DNA of 64,000 bases from positions 7,778 to 71,777 of the forward strand of contig NZ_JAKEUO010000016.1 of NCBI RefSeq assembly GCF_022397915.1, written 5' to 3'. Within the stretch, counting starts at the first letter, position 1; each line of letters starts with the position of its first letter. The translations under genes and the position numbers were made by a program. Under the pieces are notes generated by a model, which worked only from the letters and a program-made list of their open reading frames with translations, made no database searches and was not told the DNA's origin. This document shows, piece after piece, positions 53,463-62,028 of this stretch. Origin of the DNA: Vibrio sp. Isolate34 (GTDB taxonomy: Bacteria > Pseudomonadota > Gammaproteobacteria > Enterobacterales > Vibrionaceae).

Positions 53463-54686
53463 TTAGATACCATCACGCTCAATTGGGCAGCTCATGCAGC
53501 GTGCGCCACCGCGACCGCGGCCAAGTTCATCGCCTGGAATCGGAAGAACCGTGATGCCTGCTTTGTCGTATTTTTCGTTGGTGTAGGTGTTGCCTTCGTA
53601 GCCAATCACGACACCAGGTTTAACGGTTAGAACGTTGTTTGCATCGTTCCACTGTTCACGTTCTGCATGGAAGTTGTCACCACCTGTTGTGATGAGGTTT
53701 AGCTTGTCTACGCCCAGTGCTTTTTCGATAGCGGTTACGAAGTAGCCTTCTTCTTTCACTTTCACTGCGCCAGACTCATCACCAGTTAGGTTCCAACACT
53801 GAACGTCTTTACTCACCACTTCAGGGTAAACAGAGAAGGTATCTTCGTTCATGTGCGTCATCACGGTGTCTAAGTGCATGCAAGAGCGGTGTTTTGGTAG
53901 CTGCATTGCGATAACTTGTTTCGCTTGACCGTGCTTGAATAGGCTCGATGCTAAATGCTCAACACCTTGTGCTGTTGTACGCTCAGACATACCGATAAGT
54001 ACCGTGCCGCGACCGATAACAAGAACGTCGCCACCTTCAATGGTTGAGTTGTCGTAGCTGATGCTCTCTTCATCGCCGAAGTATTTAATGAAATCTTGGC
54101 CTGCGAATGTTGGGTGCCAGCGGTAAATAGCGCGAACGTGGTTAGTTTCACGTTGACGAGCTGGTTTCGCCATTGGGTTGATAGATACACCACCGTAGAC
54201 CCAGCAAGATGTGTCGCGAGTAAATAGGTGGTTTGGTAGAGGCTCGATAATGAAGTCCGTTGGTGCGTGCATGCCTTGCATCATTGAAGATGATTTCATT
54301 GGCATTTCAGCGTAAGACAGACCACCCGTTAGGATTTTTGCTAGCTCTAGGTTTGGTAAGTCGCCCAAGTAGCAGCGCACATCGTTAGCAAAAGTTTTGC
54401 CTAAGCGGTAATCAGAAACTTGATGACTCAAAAGCCAATCTTTTGCTTCTGGCACGGCTAGCGTGTCTGCTAGTAGGTCAGTAAGAAGAAGAACCTCAAC
54501 ACCTTGATCACGTAGCGTTTGAGTAAATGCATCATGCTCTTTACCTGCACGCTCAACAGCCAGTACGTCATCAAACAGCAAATCGTGACAGTTAGAGGGT
54601 GTTAAGTGAGTCAGTGCGCGTCTTGGGCGGTGAACTAGAACGCGGCGTAATTGACCTATTTCAGAACCTACATAGAACTTACTCAT
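53463..54686 (-). CDS. arcA: Arginine deiminase
   Basis: Converts arginine to citrulline and ammonia. The 407 residues carry the substrate-site motifs LFTRDTSCWVYGG, EGGDVLVIGRG, CMHLDTVMTHM and the nucleophile Cys397 in ARCMSCPIERDG. It is the first gene of arcA-arcC-arcB, with SD AGAGAG. The symbol here is arginine deiminase, not the ArcA redox regulator. An 800-base AT-rich region upstream holds candidate control sites. Confidence 0.97.
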   Translation of the reverse strand: MSKFYVGSEIGQLRRVLVHRPRRALTHLTPSNCHDLLFDDVLAVERAGKEHDAFTQTLRDQGVEVLLLTDLLADTLAVPEAKDWLLSHQVSDYRLGKTFANDVRCYLGDLPNLELAKILTGGLSYAEMPMKSSSMMQGMHAPTDFIIEPLPNHLFTRDTSCWVYGGVSINPMAKPARQRETNHVRAIYRWHPTFAGQDFIKYFGDEESISYDNSTIEGGDVLVIGRGTVLIGMSERTTAQGVEHLASSLFKHGQAKQVIAMQLPKHRSCMHLDTVMTHMNEDTFSVYPEVVSKDVQCWNLTGDESGAVKVKEEGYFVTAIEKALGVDKLNLITTGGDNFHAEREQWNDANNVLTVKPGVVIGYEGNTYTNEKYDKAGITVLPIPGDELGRGRGGARCMSCPIERDGI

Positions 54687-55449
54687 GATCGTCTCTCTCT
54701 TATATATTTGAATTACTTTTATCGCTAAGAGTAATTATTTATTTTCAGTTGAGAAGAATGAATTATTTATTCATATCTCTTGTCTGGAATTAATATTACG
54801 CCTGCTAGTCAGGTATTCTTAGAGATCTATCACAAATCGTTTTTTATCCCGCAGCCCTTTAAAATTAAGGGTTTTAACAAACTTTATGCACTTTTAACTA
54901 TTGGCTATCCCTTCTAAATAGTTAACTCTTTGGGAACATTATGCATGTTTTTTTCACTCGTATTACTAGAATGGAAATTCTAGGGCTTTATATGCAAATT
55001 AAATTTATTGATAGGAATGAGCTTAAGGTGGAAGTATGCAATGTTAGTATTTATATATTTAATTTTGAAAGTGAAATTAATTATTTCTTAACAATTTAAA
55101 TGCGAATAAAGCTATTGCGGTCACACTTTATAATCGAGTGTTTTAATCCGGTTTTCTATGAAAATAGCCAATACTAGTCCTTTGCTTATTACAGCGTAAA
55201 TTACTTTAAATATAATTAACGCTAATAAGTGACTAAGTATTTCTCTAAATATAGTAGCGATGAATATTTGCTTTTTAATTAACCTTAGCGTCGATATTTA
55301 AAGGTTAGATTTTCTTTCTAGCAAGTCTCTCAGCTCGTTTACGTTTTGTTGCTTTGATAGGGCTTATAGGTTGATAGAGAGGCTTTAAATGATGTGTGTG
55401 CAGCTTGTGAGGGTGTTTCGATGAATGGGTATTGTTGGTGAACGATAGT
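54687..55449. promoter_or_regulatory. Long AT-rich control region upstream of arcA
   Basis: About 760 bases without a gene. Visible elements: an ARG-box-like palindrome TGAAT-tattt-ATTCA (54759-54773, one base longer than the consensus spacing); a repeated AATTATTTATT at 54733-54743 and 54761-54771; a CRP-like site TTAGA-gatcta-TCACA (54819-54834, 8 of 10 core bases); and a 9-bp inverted repeat TTAACTATT/AATAGTTAA (54894-54925). An FNR-like 8/10 match lies near 55008-55021. All are by-eye matches. Confidence 0.45.
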
Positions 55450-55478
55450 GACAAAAAAAGCCGCTAGAAAGCGGCTTT
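55450..55478 (-). terminator. Intrinsic terminator of the yfcC-type gene
   Basis: A perfect 9-bp stem aaagccgct / agcggcttt, 4-base loop, with a T-run of seven on the minus strand. Confidence 0.92.
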
Positions 55479-55504
55479 GAGTGAGAAAGTGAGGTGTATT
55501 GGTT

Positions 55505-56953
55505 TTAGATAAGTGCACCAATACTCAGAACAATGATGCAGAACACCATCAAGATACCGATTAATGGCATTACCCATTTAACCCAGCGTACGTAAGGGAT
55601 ACGAGCAATCGCCAAGCCGCCCATTACTACCGCAGAGGTTGGTGTGATTAGGTTTACCAAGCCAGAAGCTGATTGGTAAGCGGTGATAACAAGGTCACGA
55701 CCTACGCCAGCAAAGTCGGCCAATGGCGCCATGATTGGCATAGTGAGTACCGCTAAACCAGAGGTTGATGGCACTAAGAATGATAATAGAATCTCTAAGA
55801 AGAACATCACGTTAATAAAGATAACCGAAGATAACCCGGTGACCATTTGCTCAGCAGAGAAAAGGATAGTGTCGGTGATCATACCGCGGTCCATCACCAC
55901 CACAATACCACGAGCTATACCTATGATAAGTGCTACGCCCAGTAGGTCACGAGCACCATCAATGAAGCTTGATGTAAACTCTTCTTCGCTCATGCGAGAC
56001 ACAATACCAACGATGATGGTCGCAGCTAAGAACATTGCAGAGATCTCAGCCATCCACCACCCAGCAACGGATACACCGTAAATCATTACCGCGAATGATC
56101 CGCCAAAAATGGTCAGAATCAGTTTACGTGTTGCGGTGAATTCCAGTTTTTCGCCACTTGCGTTGCCAAGGAAGTGCGCTTTGTTCTCTTCGTATTTGTC
56201 GTACACAATCGATTTGCTTGGATCGGCTTGAACCATTCTTGCGTAACGCATGACGTAAGCAACACAGATACCCCAGCCAACAATCAGCATACCAACACGC
56301 AGCACGATACCGTCGGTAAATGGAATGCCAGAGGCGTTAGCAGCGATAACGGTCGCGAATGGGTTAATGGTTGAGCCTAGAACCCCAATACCCGCGCCAA
56401 GCAGTACCGTTGCAGCAGCCACCAGAGGGTCGAAGCGAGCTGCCATCATCACAGGTACTAGTAGGGTGTAGAAGGGCAGTGATTCTTCCGCCATGCCGTA
56501 GACAGTACCGCCCGCGGCAAACAGCGCCATCAGTATTGGTATCATCAACTCTTCTCGCCCTTCTAAGCGGGCGGTAACGCGTTCGATACCTGCATCAATC
56601 GCGCCAGTTTTGGTTACTAGCCCTAAGAAGCCACCAATGATTAAGATGAACAGCGAAACGTCGATGGCCGCAGCTTCATAGCTATTGTGGTCGTAGAAGC
56701 CGTCAATAGGCGCTAGCAGTACGTCAATCACGCCTTGAGGGTTACCCTCTACCGCTTGATAAGTTCCCGTTACGGGTACTTCTCGGCCTAGTTCTTCATT
56801 CATTGCTCGGTCGTATTGTCCCGCAGGAACAATCCAGGTAAGCAGAGCAACGAACGCAATTAGAATAAATAAAATGGTATAAGCAGAAGGGAATTTAAAA
56901 TTGGCAAAGAAGCCGCCCTTTTTTGTCTCGCTTGGTATCGTTTGAGTTGTCAT
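55505..56953 (-). CDS. YfcC-family membrane antiporter, probable arginine/ornithine exchanger
   Basis: A 482-residue inner-membrane protein with ~12 hydrophobic segments, of the YfcC/DcuC-like (pfam03606) family. Conserved features are the N-terminal YTILFILIAFVALLTWIVPAGQYDR, GMAEESLPFY and FLVPSTSGLAVLTMPI. Family members next to arcABC are thought to exchange arginine for ornithine; that substrate is inferred from location and from the ARG box upstream. SD AAGGAGAT precedes the ATG. Confidence 0.85.
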   Translation of the reverse strand: MTTQTIPSETKKGGFFANFKFPSAYTILFILIAFVALLTWIVPAGQYDRAMNEELGREVPVTGTYQAVEGNPQGVIDVLLAPIDGFYDHNSYEAAAIDVSLFILIIGGFLGLVTKTGAIDAGIERVTARLEGREELMIPILMALFAAGGTVYGMAEESLPFYTLLVPVMMAARFDPLVAAATVLLGAGIGVLGSTINPFATVIAANASGIPFTDGIVLRVGMLIVGWGICVAYVMRYARMVQADPSKSIVYDKYEENKAHFLGNASGEKLEFTATRKLILTIFGGSFAVMIYGVSVAGWWMAEISAMFLAATIIVGIVSRMSEEEFTSSFIDGARDLLGVALIIGIARGIVVVMDRGMITDTILFSAEQMVTGLSSVIFINVMFFLEILLSFLVPSTSGLAVLTMPIMAPLADFAGVGRDLVITAYQSASGLVNLITPTSAVVMGGLAIARIPYVRWVKWVMPLIGILMVFCIIVLSIGALI

Positions 56954-57099
56954 GGCTATCTCCTTACATCATCTTAAATAGAAGTGATGTGAATTAGCGA
57001 CTAATGATTTATAGATTGTAAATACATGACTCTTATAAAGTACCCAACGATAAAAGTTGCTGACTTTAAATTAAGGTTATTTTTATATTTACCAATCCA

Positions 57100-57117
57100 A
57101 ATGAATTTAGATTTATT
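57100..57117. promoter_or_regulatory. ARG box upstream of the yfcC-type gene
   Basis: aaTgAATttagATTtAtt fits the ArgR consensus wnTnAATwwwwATTnAnw at all fixed positions, with one non-W base in the centre. It lies ~150 bases upstream of the start. The rest of the 500-base gap is AT-rich without a gene. Confidence 0.55.
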
Positions 57118-57377
57118 TTAGCTGCGGTTATTTTATTCCTTACTTAGCTATTTAAGTTTGGTGCTGTTCACAAAAATAATCGCCAATGAATGGGCTGGAA
57201 AATGGCAAAAAAACGGCAAGGTTTTTTGGTTAGTTAGCTTGGATTAATATTCGATGTAGATTAACGAGATGTGAGAGGGGATTGATTTGATAGGTGTTGT
57301 TTCTAGTTGGTTTAAATAACCTTGGAATTTTATTCAAACTTTATTTTTAGTCGGTTTTTAAAGTTTATAATGGTTAT

Positions 57378-57391
57378 TTGACGTGTATCAA
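57378..57391. promoter_or_regulatory. FNR-like site
   Basis: TTGAC-gtgt-ATCAA matches the FNR consensus TTGATnnnnATCAA at 9 of 10 positions. It is ~425 bases above the yfcC-type start, so it would need a long leader. A TATAAA (57364-57369, minus) lies close by. Confidence 0.4.
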
Positions 57392-57410
57392 ATATCACAT
57401 TGAGTAGAAA

Positions 57411-57438
57411 ACAAAAAAGGAAGCCGAAGCTTCCTTTT
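57411..57438 (-). terminator. Intrinsic terminator of dcuA
   Basis: A perfect 10-bp stem aaaaggaagc / gcttcctttt with a CGAA-type loop; T run on the minus strand. Confidence 0.9.
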
Positions 57439-57461
57439 AAATGTTCAATCATCAGCGAATG

Positions 57462-58769
57462 TTAGATAAACAGACCGCCGAATGCGAAGCCTAGTGCTAC
57501 CGCAGTACTGATTGTTACCACACCTGGAATGAAGAATGGGTGGTTGAATACGTAGTTACCGATACGCGTCGAGCCTGTGTCATCCATCTCAACCGCCGCT
57601 AGTAGCGTAGGGTAAGTTGGAAGCACGAACAGCGCACTTACCGCAGCGAAAGAAGCAACCGCTGTTAGTGGTGCTACGCCAATCGCTAGAGCTGCAGGCA
57701 TAAGTGCAACCGTTGTTGCGCCTTGAGAGTAAAGCAGCATAGAAGCGAAGAACAGAACAAGCGCCAGCATCCAAGGGTAGTCAGCCAATAGCGCGCCTGC
57801 TACGTCTTTGATTTCAGCAACGTGTGCGTTTACAAACGTTGAACCTAACCAAGCCACACCAAGTACACATACACACGCCGTCATACCAGAGCGGAATGTT
57901 GGTGCTGAAGAAATCTTAGCTGCATCAATCTTAGTGAACATAACGATTGCTGCCGCTGCTGCTAGCATCACAGACATGATTGCTTCGTTACGACCTAGTG
58001 TAGGGTTTTCAATTAGGCCAACAGAGCTAGAGATAGCTGCTGCGTAGCAAACCACGAAACCAATCGCAGCTAGGAAGATATAAGTCGCTTTCTTCGCTGT
58101 AGGAAGGATCTCGCGTTTCTCTTCTGTTGCCAGTTTGATTAGACCTTTCTCTAGGCGCTCTTGGTAAACAGGATCGTCTTTCAGCTCGCTACCCATGTAG
58201 TTAGCGACAACCGCACCAACCATACAAGCGATGAAGGTTGTTGGGATACAAACCATCAGTAGCGTTAGGTAATCAACACCGAACGGTGCAAGCATTGCAG
58301 CGAAAGCCACAACCGCTGCCGAGATTGGCGAAGCTGTGATTGCGATTTGAGAGGCTACAACTGCGATAGACAGTGGACGAGAAGGACGCACGCCTTGGCC
58401 TTTCGCTACTTCTGCAATAACAGGAAGTGTTGAGAATGCTGTGTGACCAGTACCCGCCATTAGTGTCATTACAAAGGTCACGATTGGCGCATAAAAGGTG
58501 ATGCGTTCAGGGTGCTTACGCAAAAAGTTTTCTGCAATTTGCACCAACCAGTCCATGCCGCCAGCAACCTGCATTGCAGCAATTGCGGTGATAACAGACA
58601 TGATGATCAAGATTACGTCGATCGGGATGAAAGATTGGCTTGTTGGAACGCCAAGAATAAGTGATAGGGCAATAACACCAGCACCACCGGCAAAACCGAT
58701 ACCGATACCGCCAATTCTGGCCCCCAAAAAGATAAAGAGCAGGACGATAAATAGTTCTACTGCAATCAT
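57462..58769 (-). CDS. dcuA: Anaerobic C4-dicarboxylate transporter, DcuA/DcuB family
   Basis: Exchanges or takes up aspartate, fumarate, malate and succinate. The 435 residues (E. coli DcuA 433) have 10-12 membrane segments and the family blocks FLGARIGGIGIGFAGG, ITASPISAAVVAFA, LLYSQGATTVALMPAALA and FVLPTYPTLLAAVEMDDTGS. Gene order aspA-dcuA as in E. coli favours DcuA. The ATG at 58769 has GAGG 8 bases upstream; a GTG at 58778 overlaps the SD and is rejected. A large hairpin lies in its leader. Confidence 0.94.
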   Translation of the reverse strand: MIAVELFIVLLFIFLGARIGGIGIGFAGGAGVIALSLILGVPTSQSFIPIDVILIIMSVITAIAAMQVAGGMDWLVQIAENFLRKHPERITFYAPIVTFVMTLMAGTGHTAFSTLPVIAEVAKGQGVRPSRPLSIAVVASQIAITASPISAAVVAFAAMLAPFGVDYLTLLMVCIPTTFIACMVGAVVANYMGSELKDDPVYQERLEKGLIKLATEEKREILPTAKKATYIFLAAIGFVVCYAAAISSSVGLIENPTLGRNEAIMSVMLAAAAAIVMFTKIDAAKISSAPTFRSGMTACVCVLGVAWLGSTFVNAHVAEIKDVAGALLADYPWMLALVLFFASMLLYSQGATTVALMPAALAIGVAPLTAVASFAAVSALFVLPTYPTLLAAVEMDDTGSTRIGNYVFNHPFFIPGVVTISTAVALGFAFGGLFI

Positions 58770-58791
58770 AAGTAACACCTCATTTAGATTT

Positions 58792-58830
58792 TATTATGTG
58801 AACATTCGCCGCCGGAATGTTCACATAATA
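58792..58830. repeat. 16-bp perfect inverted repeat in the dcuA leader
   Basis: tattatgtgaacattc (58792-58807), 7-base GC loop gccgccg, gaatgttcacataata (58815-58830). It sits between the aspA terminator and the dcuA SD, with no T run on either side. Confidence 0.92.
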
Positions 58831-58912
58831 GTTCTATGGTTTAGGTTCAATTAAGCAAAAGTGCAACATACAGAAATCCACAAAATAAACAGGGTTAACC
58901 GTATTGGAGCCT

Positions 58913-58938
58913 AAAAAGGGCTCCCTTTGGAGCCCTTT
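58913..58938 (-). terminator. Terminator between aspA and dcuA
   Basis: A perfect 10-bp stem aaagggctcc / ggagcccttt, 4-base loop; T tract on the minus strand. It may be leaky, allowing aspA-dcuA read-through. Confidence 0.9.
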
Positions 58939-58948
58939 CTCGCTAACT

Positions 58949-60400
58949 TTATTCGTAGCGCTTCGCTTTATACTGAGGATGCATCAAATTTTCAACAGAG
59001 AAAATGTCATCAAGTTCTTCTTCGGTCAATAAACCGCGCTCTAGGACCACATCACGCACGCTCTTACCTGTTTCTGCACAGATCTTACCAACAATGTCAC
59101 CTTCGTGGTGGCCAATGTATGGGTTTAGGTAAGTAACGATACCGATAGAGTTAAATACGTGAGATTCACACACTTCTTTGTTTACAGTAATGCCGTCTAC
59201 ACACTTGTCGCGTAGGTTCACACAAGCGTTGGTTAGGATGTCTAGAGACTCAAACATGCTTTGTGCAATAACGGGTTCCATTACGTTCAGCTGAAGTTGA
59301 CCACCTTCTGCAGCGAAAGAAACCGTGTTGTCGTTACCTAGAACTTTGAAGCAAACTTGGTTTACTACTTCAGGAACAACTGGGTTTACTTTAGCAGGCA
59401 TGATTGAAGAACCCGCTTGCAGTTCAGGTAGGTTTAGCTCGTTCAAGCCAGTACGTGGACCTGAAGAAAGCAGACGCAAATCGTTACAAATTTTAGACAG
59501 TTTAACGGCTAGACGCTTAAGTGCGCCGTGCGTCATTACGTATGCGCCACAGTCAGACGTTGCTTCGATTAGGTCTTCAGCAGGAACACACTCTAGGCCA
59601 GTTACTTCCGCTAGGTGTTTCACTGCAAGGCCTTGGTAACCCGGTGCTGCGTTCAGACCAGTACCGATTGCCGTAGCGCCTAGGTTAACTTCAAGCAGTA
59701 GCTTTGATGTGTATTCTAGGTTTTTGATTTCTTCATTGATGGTTACTGCCCAAGCGTGGAACTCTTGGCCAACCGTCATTGGAACTGCATCCTGAAGTTG
59801 AGTACGACCCATCTTCAAAATTGTGTTGAATTCTTGGCTCTTAAGCTCGAATGCACCTTTTAGGTATTCAATCGCGTCGATCAGTTTTAGTACGCTGTTG
59901 TAAACAGAGATACGGAAGCCAGTTGGGTAAGCACAGTTTGTAGATTGGCTGCGGTTTACATGGTCGTTCGGGTTGATGAACTCATATTGGCCTTTTTCTT
60001 TGCCCATAAGCTCAAGTGCCACGTTCGCAACCACTTCGTTCGCGTTCATGTTTACAGAAGTACCAGCACCACCTTGGAAAACGTCTGATGGGAACTGATC
60101 CATGCACTTACCAGTGTCTAGAATTAGGTCACAAGCTTGGATGATGTATTTAGCCACTTCGCTAGGGATTACACCTAACTCTTTGTTTGCTAAAGCCGCA
60201 GCTTTCTTTGTCATCACCATACCGCGAACGAATTCAGGTACATCTGAGATCGTTACATTTGAGATGTTGAAGTTTTCAACTGCGCGTAGAGTGTGGATGC
60301 CGTAGTAAGCATCAGCCGGAACATGACGTTGACCTAAAAGATCTTCTTCGAGACGAGTAGCTTGAGGAGCATCAACTTGTGCTTCTGATAGAGTAGCCAT
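58949..60400 (-). CDS. aspA: Aspartate ammonia-lyase
   Basis: Converts aspartate to fumarate and ammonia. The 483-residue fumarase/aspartase-superfamily protein carries GGAGTSVNMNANEV, the catalytic-loop signature GSSIMPAKVNP and the N-terminal EEDLLGQRHVPADAYYGIHT typical of aspartase. With DcuA it can supply fumarate for anaerobic respiration. SD AAGGA is 7 bases before the ATG. Confidence 0.97.
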   Translation of the reverse strand: MATLSEAQVDAPQATRLEEDLLGQRHVPADAYYGIHTLRAVENFNISNVTISDVPEFVRGMVMTKKAAALANKELGVIPSEVAKYIIQACDLILDTGKCMDQFPSDVFQGGAGTSVNMNANEVVANVALELMGKEKGQYEFINPNDHVNRSQSTNCAYPTGFRISVYNSVLKLIDAIEYLKGAFELKSQEFNTILKMGRTQLQDAVPMTVGQEFHAWAVTINEEIKNLEYTSKLLLEVNLGATAIGTGLNAAPGYQGLAVKHLAEVTGLECVPAEDLIEATSDCGAYVMTHGALKRLAVKLSKICNDLRLLSSGPRTGLNELNLPELQAGSSIMPAKVNPVVPEVVNQVCFKVLGNDNTVSFAAEGGQLQLNVMEPVIAQSMFESLDILTNACVNLRDKCVDGITVNKEVCESHVFNSIGIVTYLNPYIGHHEGDIVGKICAETGKSVRDVVLERGLLTEEELDDIFSVENLMHPQYKAKRYE

Positions 60401-60426
60401 AACAGGATCCTTAGAGAATTATTCTG

Positions 60427-60432
60427 ATTATA
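60427..60432 (-). promoter_or_regulatory. -10 element of aspA
   Basis: A perfect TATAAT on the minus strand, ~27 bases upstream of the start, giving a very short leader. No good -35 is visible, which would fit an activator-dependent promoter. Confidence 0.45.
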
Positions 60433-60684
60433 TAGTTAGTTATTAGCCTATTCTGTGTGCAAATACTCCGTTCGCTAGAATATTGGGCTGATAAATCCGT
60501 CCTGACTTATGTGGCACATGATACTGTACCTAGCGCATAAAAATAGTAAGTTGATCACCTTTTTCGCTTTTGTTTCGTCAATATTTTGCAAAGTTATTCT
60601 TGGTCAATAAACACGCTTATTTACAGGATAAATTTGAGATTGATAGAGCTTTCAGCGTAAACTGCAAGTAACAAAGGAGGGCGT

Positions 60685-61209
60685 GTGTTTCCTATCTTAT
60701 TATTACTATTTATCTTCGTACCCATCATTGAGATTGGGCTATTTATTCAAGTTGGTGGCTTCTTAGGATTGTGGCCAACTATTGCGTTAGTGTTGATTAC
60801 TGCATTTGTTGGTGCCTCACTGGTTCGTAGCCAAGGCATTCAGACACTGATGTCTGTACAAGGTCGTTTGCAACAAGGCGAAATGCCAGCACAACAAATT
60901 CTTGAAGGCGTGATGCTTGCGGTTGCAGGTGTATTGCTACTGACTCCGGGCTTTATGACGGATGCACTTGGTATGTTGGTATTGCTGCCAGCACCAAGAG
61001 CGATGATTGCTAAGAAAATGATGGAAAAAATGGTGGTTAAAAATATGTCTGGTGGCTTCCATGCTGGTGGACAAGCTGGCTTTGGTCAGGGGCCATTTGG
61101 ACAAGATCCGTTTAATCGTGACCCATTTGATCAGTCAAAAGATGGCAATACCTTTGAAGGTGAGTTTGAGAAGAAAGACGACGACAACGATCGTAACCGC
61201 TTAAACTAA
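60685..61209 (+). CDS. fxsA: FxsA family inner-membrane protein
   Basis: A 174-residue membrane protein (two to four hydrophobic segments within the first ~115 residues) with the conserved SLVRSQGIQTLMSVQGRLQQGE and LLLTPGFMTDALGMLVLLP. The C-terminus is polar and Gly/Asp-rich. In E. coli FxsA relieves exclusion of phage T7 by the F plasmid when overproduced. It starts with GTG 4 bases after AGGAGG. The order aspA-fxsA matches E. coli, but groESL does not follow here. Confidence 0.93.
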   Translation: MFPILLLLFIFVPIIEIGLFIQVGGFLGLWPTIALVLITAFVGASLVRSQGIQTLMSVQGRLQQGEMPAQQILEGVMLAVAGVLLLTPGFMTDALGMLVLLPAPRAMIAKKMMEKMVVKNMSGGFHAGGQAGFGQGPFGQDPFNRDPFDQSKDGNTFEGEFEKKDDDNDRNRLN

Positions 61210-61261
61210 TTCCGTCGCTTTTTGCTTTCTTTTATATAGAAAGACAAAAGAACAGAAACAG

Positions 61262-61318
61262 AAAAGGCTCTTACCTTTATCCTTCGCAAGAAAGTGATAA
61301 TGGTAAGAGCCTTTTTAT
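61262..61318 (+). terminator. Intrinsic terminator of fxsA
   Basis: A perfect 14-bp stem aaaaggctcttacc / ggtaagagcctttt with inner ttatc/gataa pairing and a T run; may also serve the convergent trmL remnant. Confidence 0.9.
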
Positions 61319-61414
61319 TGCATGTTACCTGCTATTTACGATTGCTCGCAGGAGCAGGTAACAGGCCGTGTGAACAGTTATTTACTGAGATTGATTTACT
61401 GAGACTGGGCTATG

Positions 61415-61843
61415 CTATACCGCGCCTTCGAAGCCCATTTGGCGCCACGCTTCAAATGCGATGATAGCAACCGCATTAGACAGGTTTAGGCTGCGTGCGT
61501 CTGGCATCATTGGAATACGAATACGTTGCTCCATTGGCATGCTTTCGATGAACTCAGCAGGCAGGCCACGTGTCTCTGGGCCAAACATCAACACATCACC
61601 TTGTTGGAACTTCGCATCCACGTGGTGACCTGTCGTTTTAGTGGTGCAAGCAAAGATACGGAAGTCACCTTTGCGTTCATTCTCTAGATACTCAAGGAAG
61701 GCTTCTAGGTTCTTGTGACGCTTAACACGCGCTAGGTCGTGGTAATCCAAGCCAGCACGACGAACTTTCTTCTCTTCAAAATCAAAGCCAAGCGGTTCAA
61801 TCAGGTGCAGGTTTGCGCCGCAGTTAGCACATAGGCGGATGAT
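61415..61843 (-). pseudogene. trmL: trmL remnant lacking its 5' end
   Basis: tRNA (cytidine/uridine-34 2'-O)-methyltransferase of the SPOUT class. The frame is intact from the IIRLCANCG segment (61843) to the stop and includes DYHDLARV, FGPETRGLP and DARSLNLSNAVAI. The first ~20 codons, including the conserved NTGN loop, are absent. Upstream of 61844 the sequence is unrelated and reaches an in-frame stop at 61880-61882 with no start codon. The remaining codon usage is like the genome core. I judge it inactive. A full, different trmL lies just beyond the junction. Confidence 0.85.
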
Positions 61844-62028
61844 GTACGCACTTATAGCAATCTGAAAATTGTATTTTTTTTAGGTTAAGATGAAAAAAAA
61901 CTATTAAGATAGGCACCTACATATAGATCGTTACCTAAAGAAAGCGACCTAAGAAAAAAAGTGTATAATTGAACGAATAATTGGCGCAGAGAAAGCGCTT
62001 ACCACTAATTTAAGAGCATCGAAAGACT
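61844..62028. other. Junction segment and promoter of the second trmL
   Basis: AT-rich 185 bases between the truncated trmL and the complete copy. A TATAAT at 61964-61969 preceded by TG makes a good -10 for the plus-strand gene. No integrase or att-repeat pair can be seen in the window. Confidence 0.55.

Noticed and set aside
55339..55521. 60-codon minus-strand frame upstream of arcA
   Set aside because: It overlaps the terminator and the end of the YfcC-type gene and shows no coding signs.
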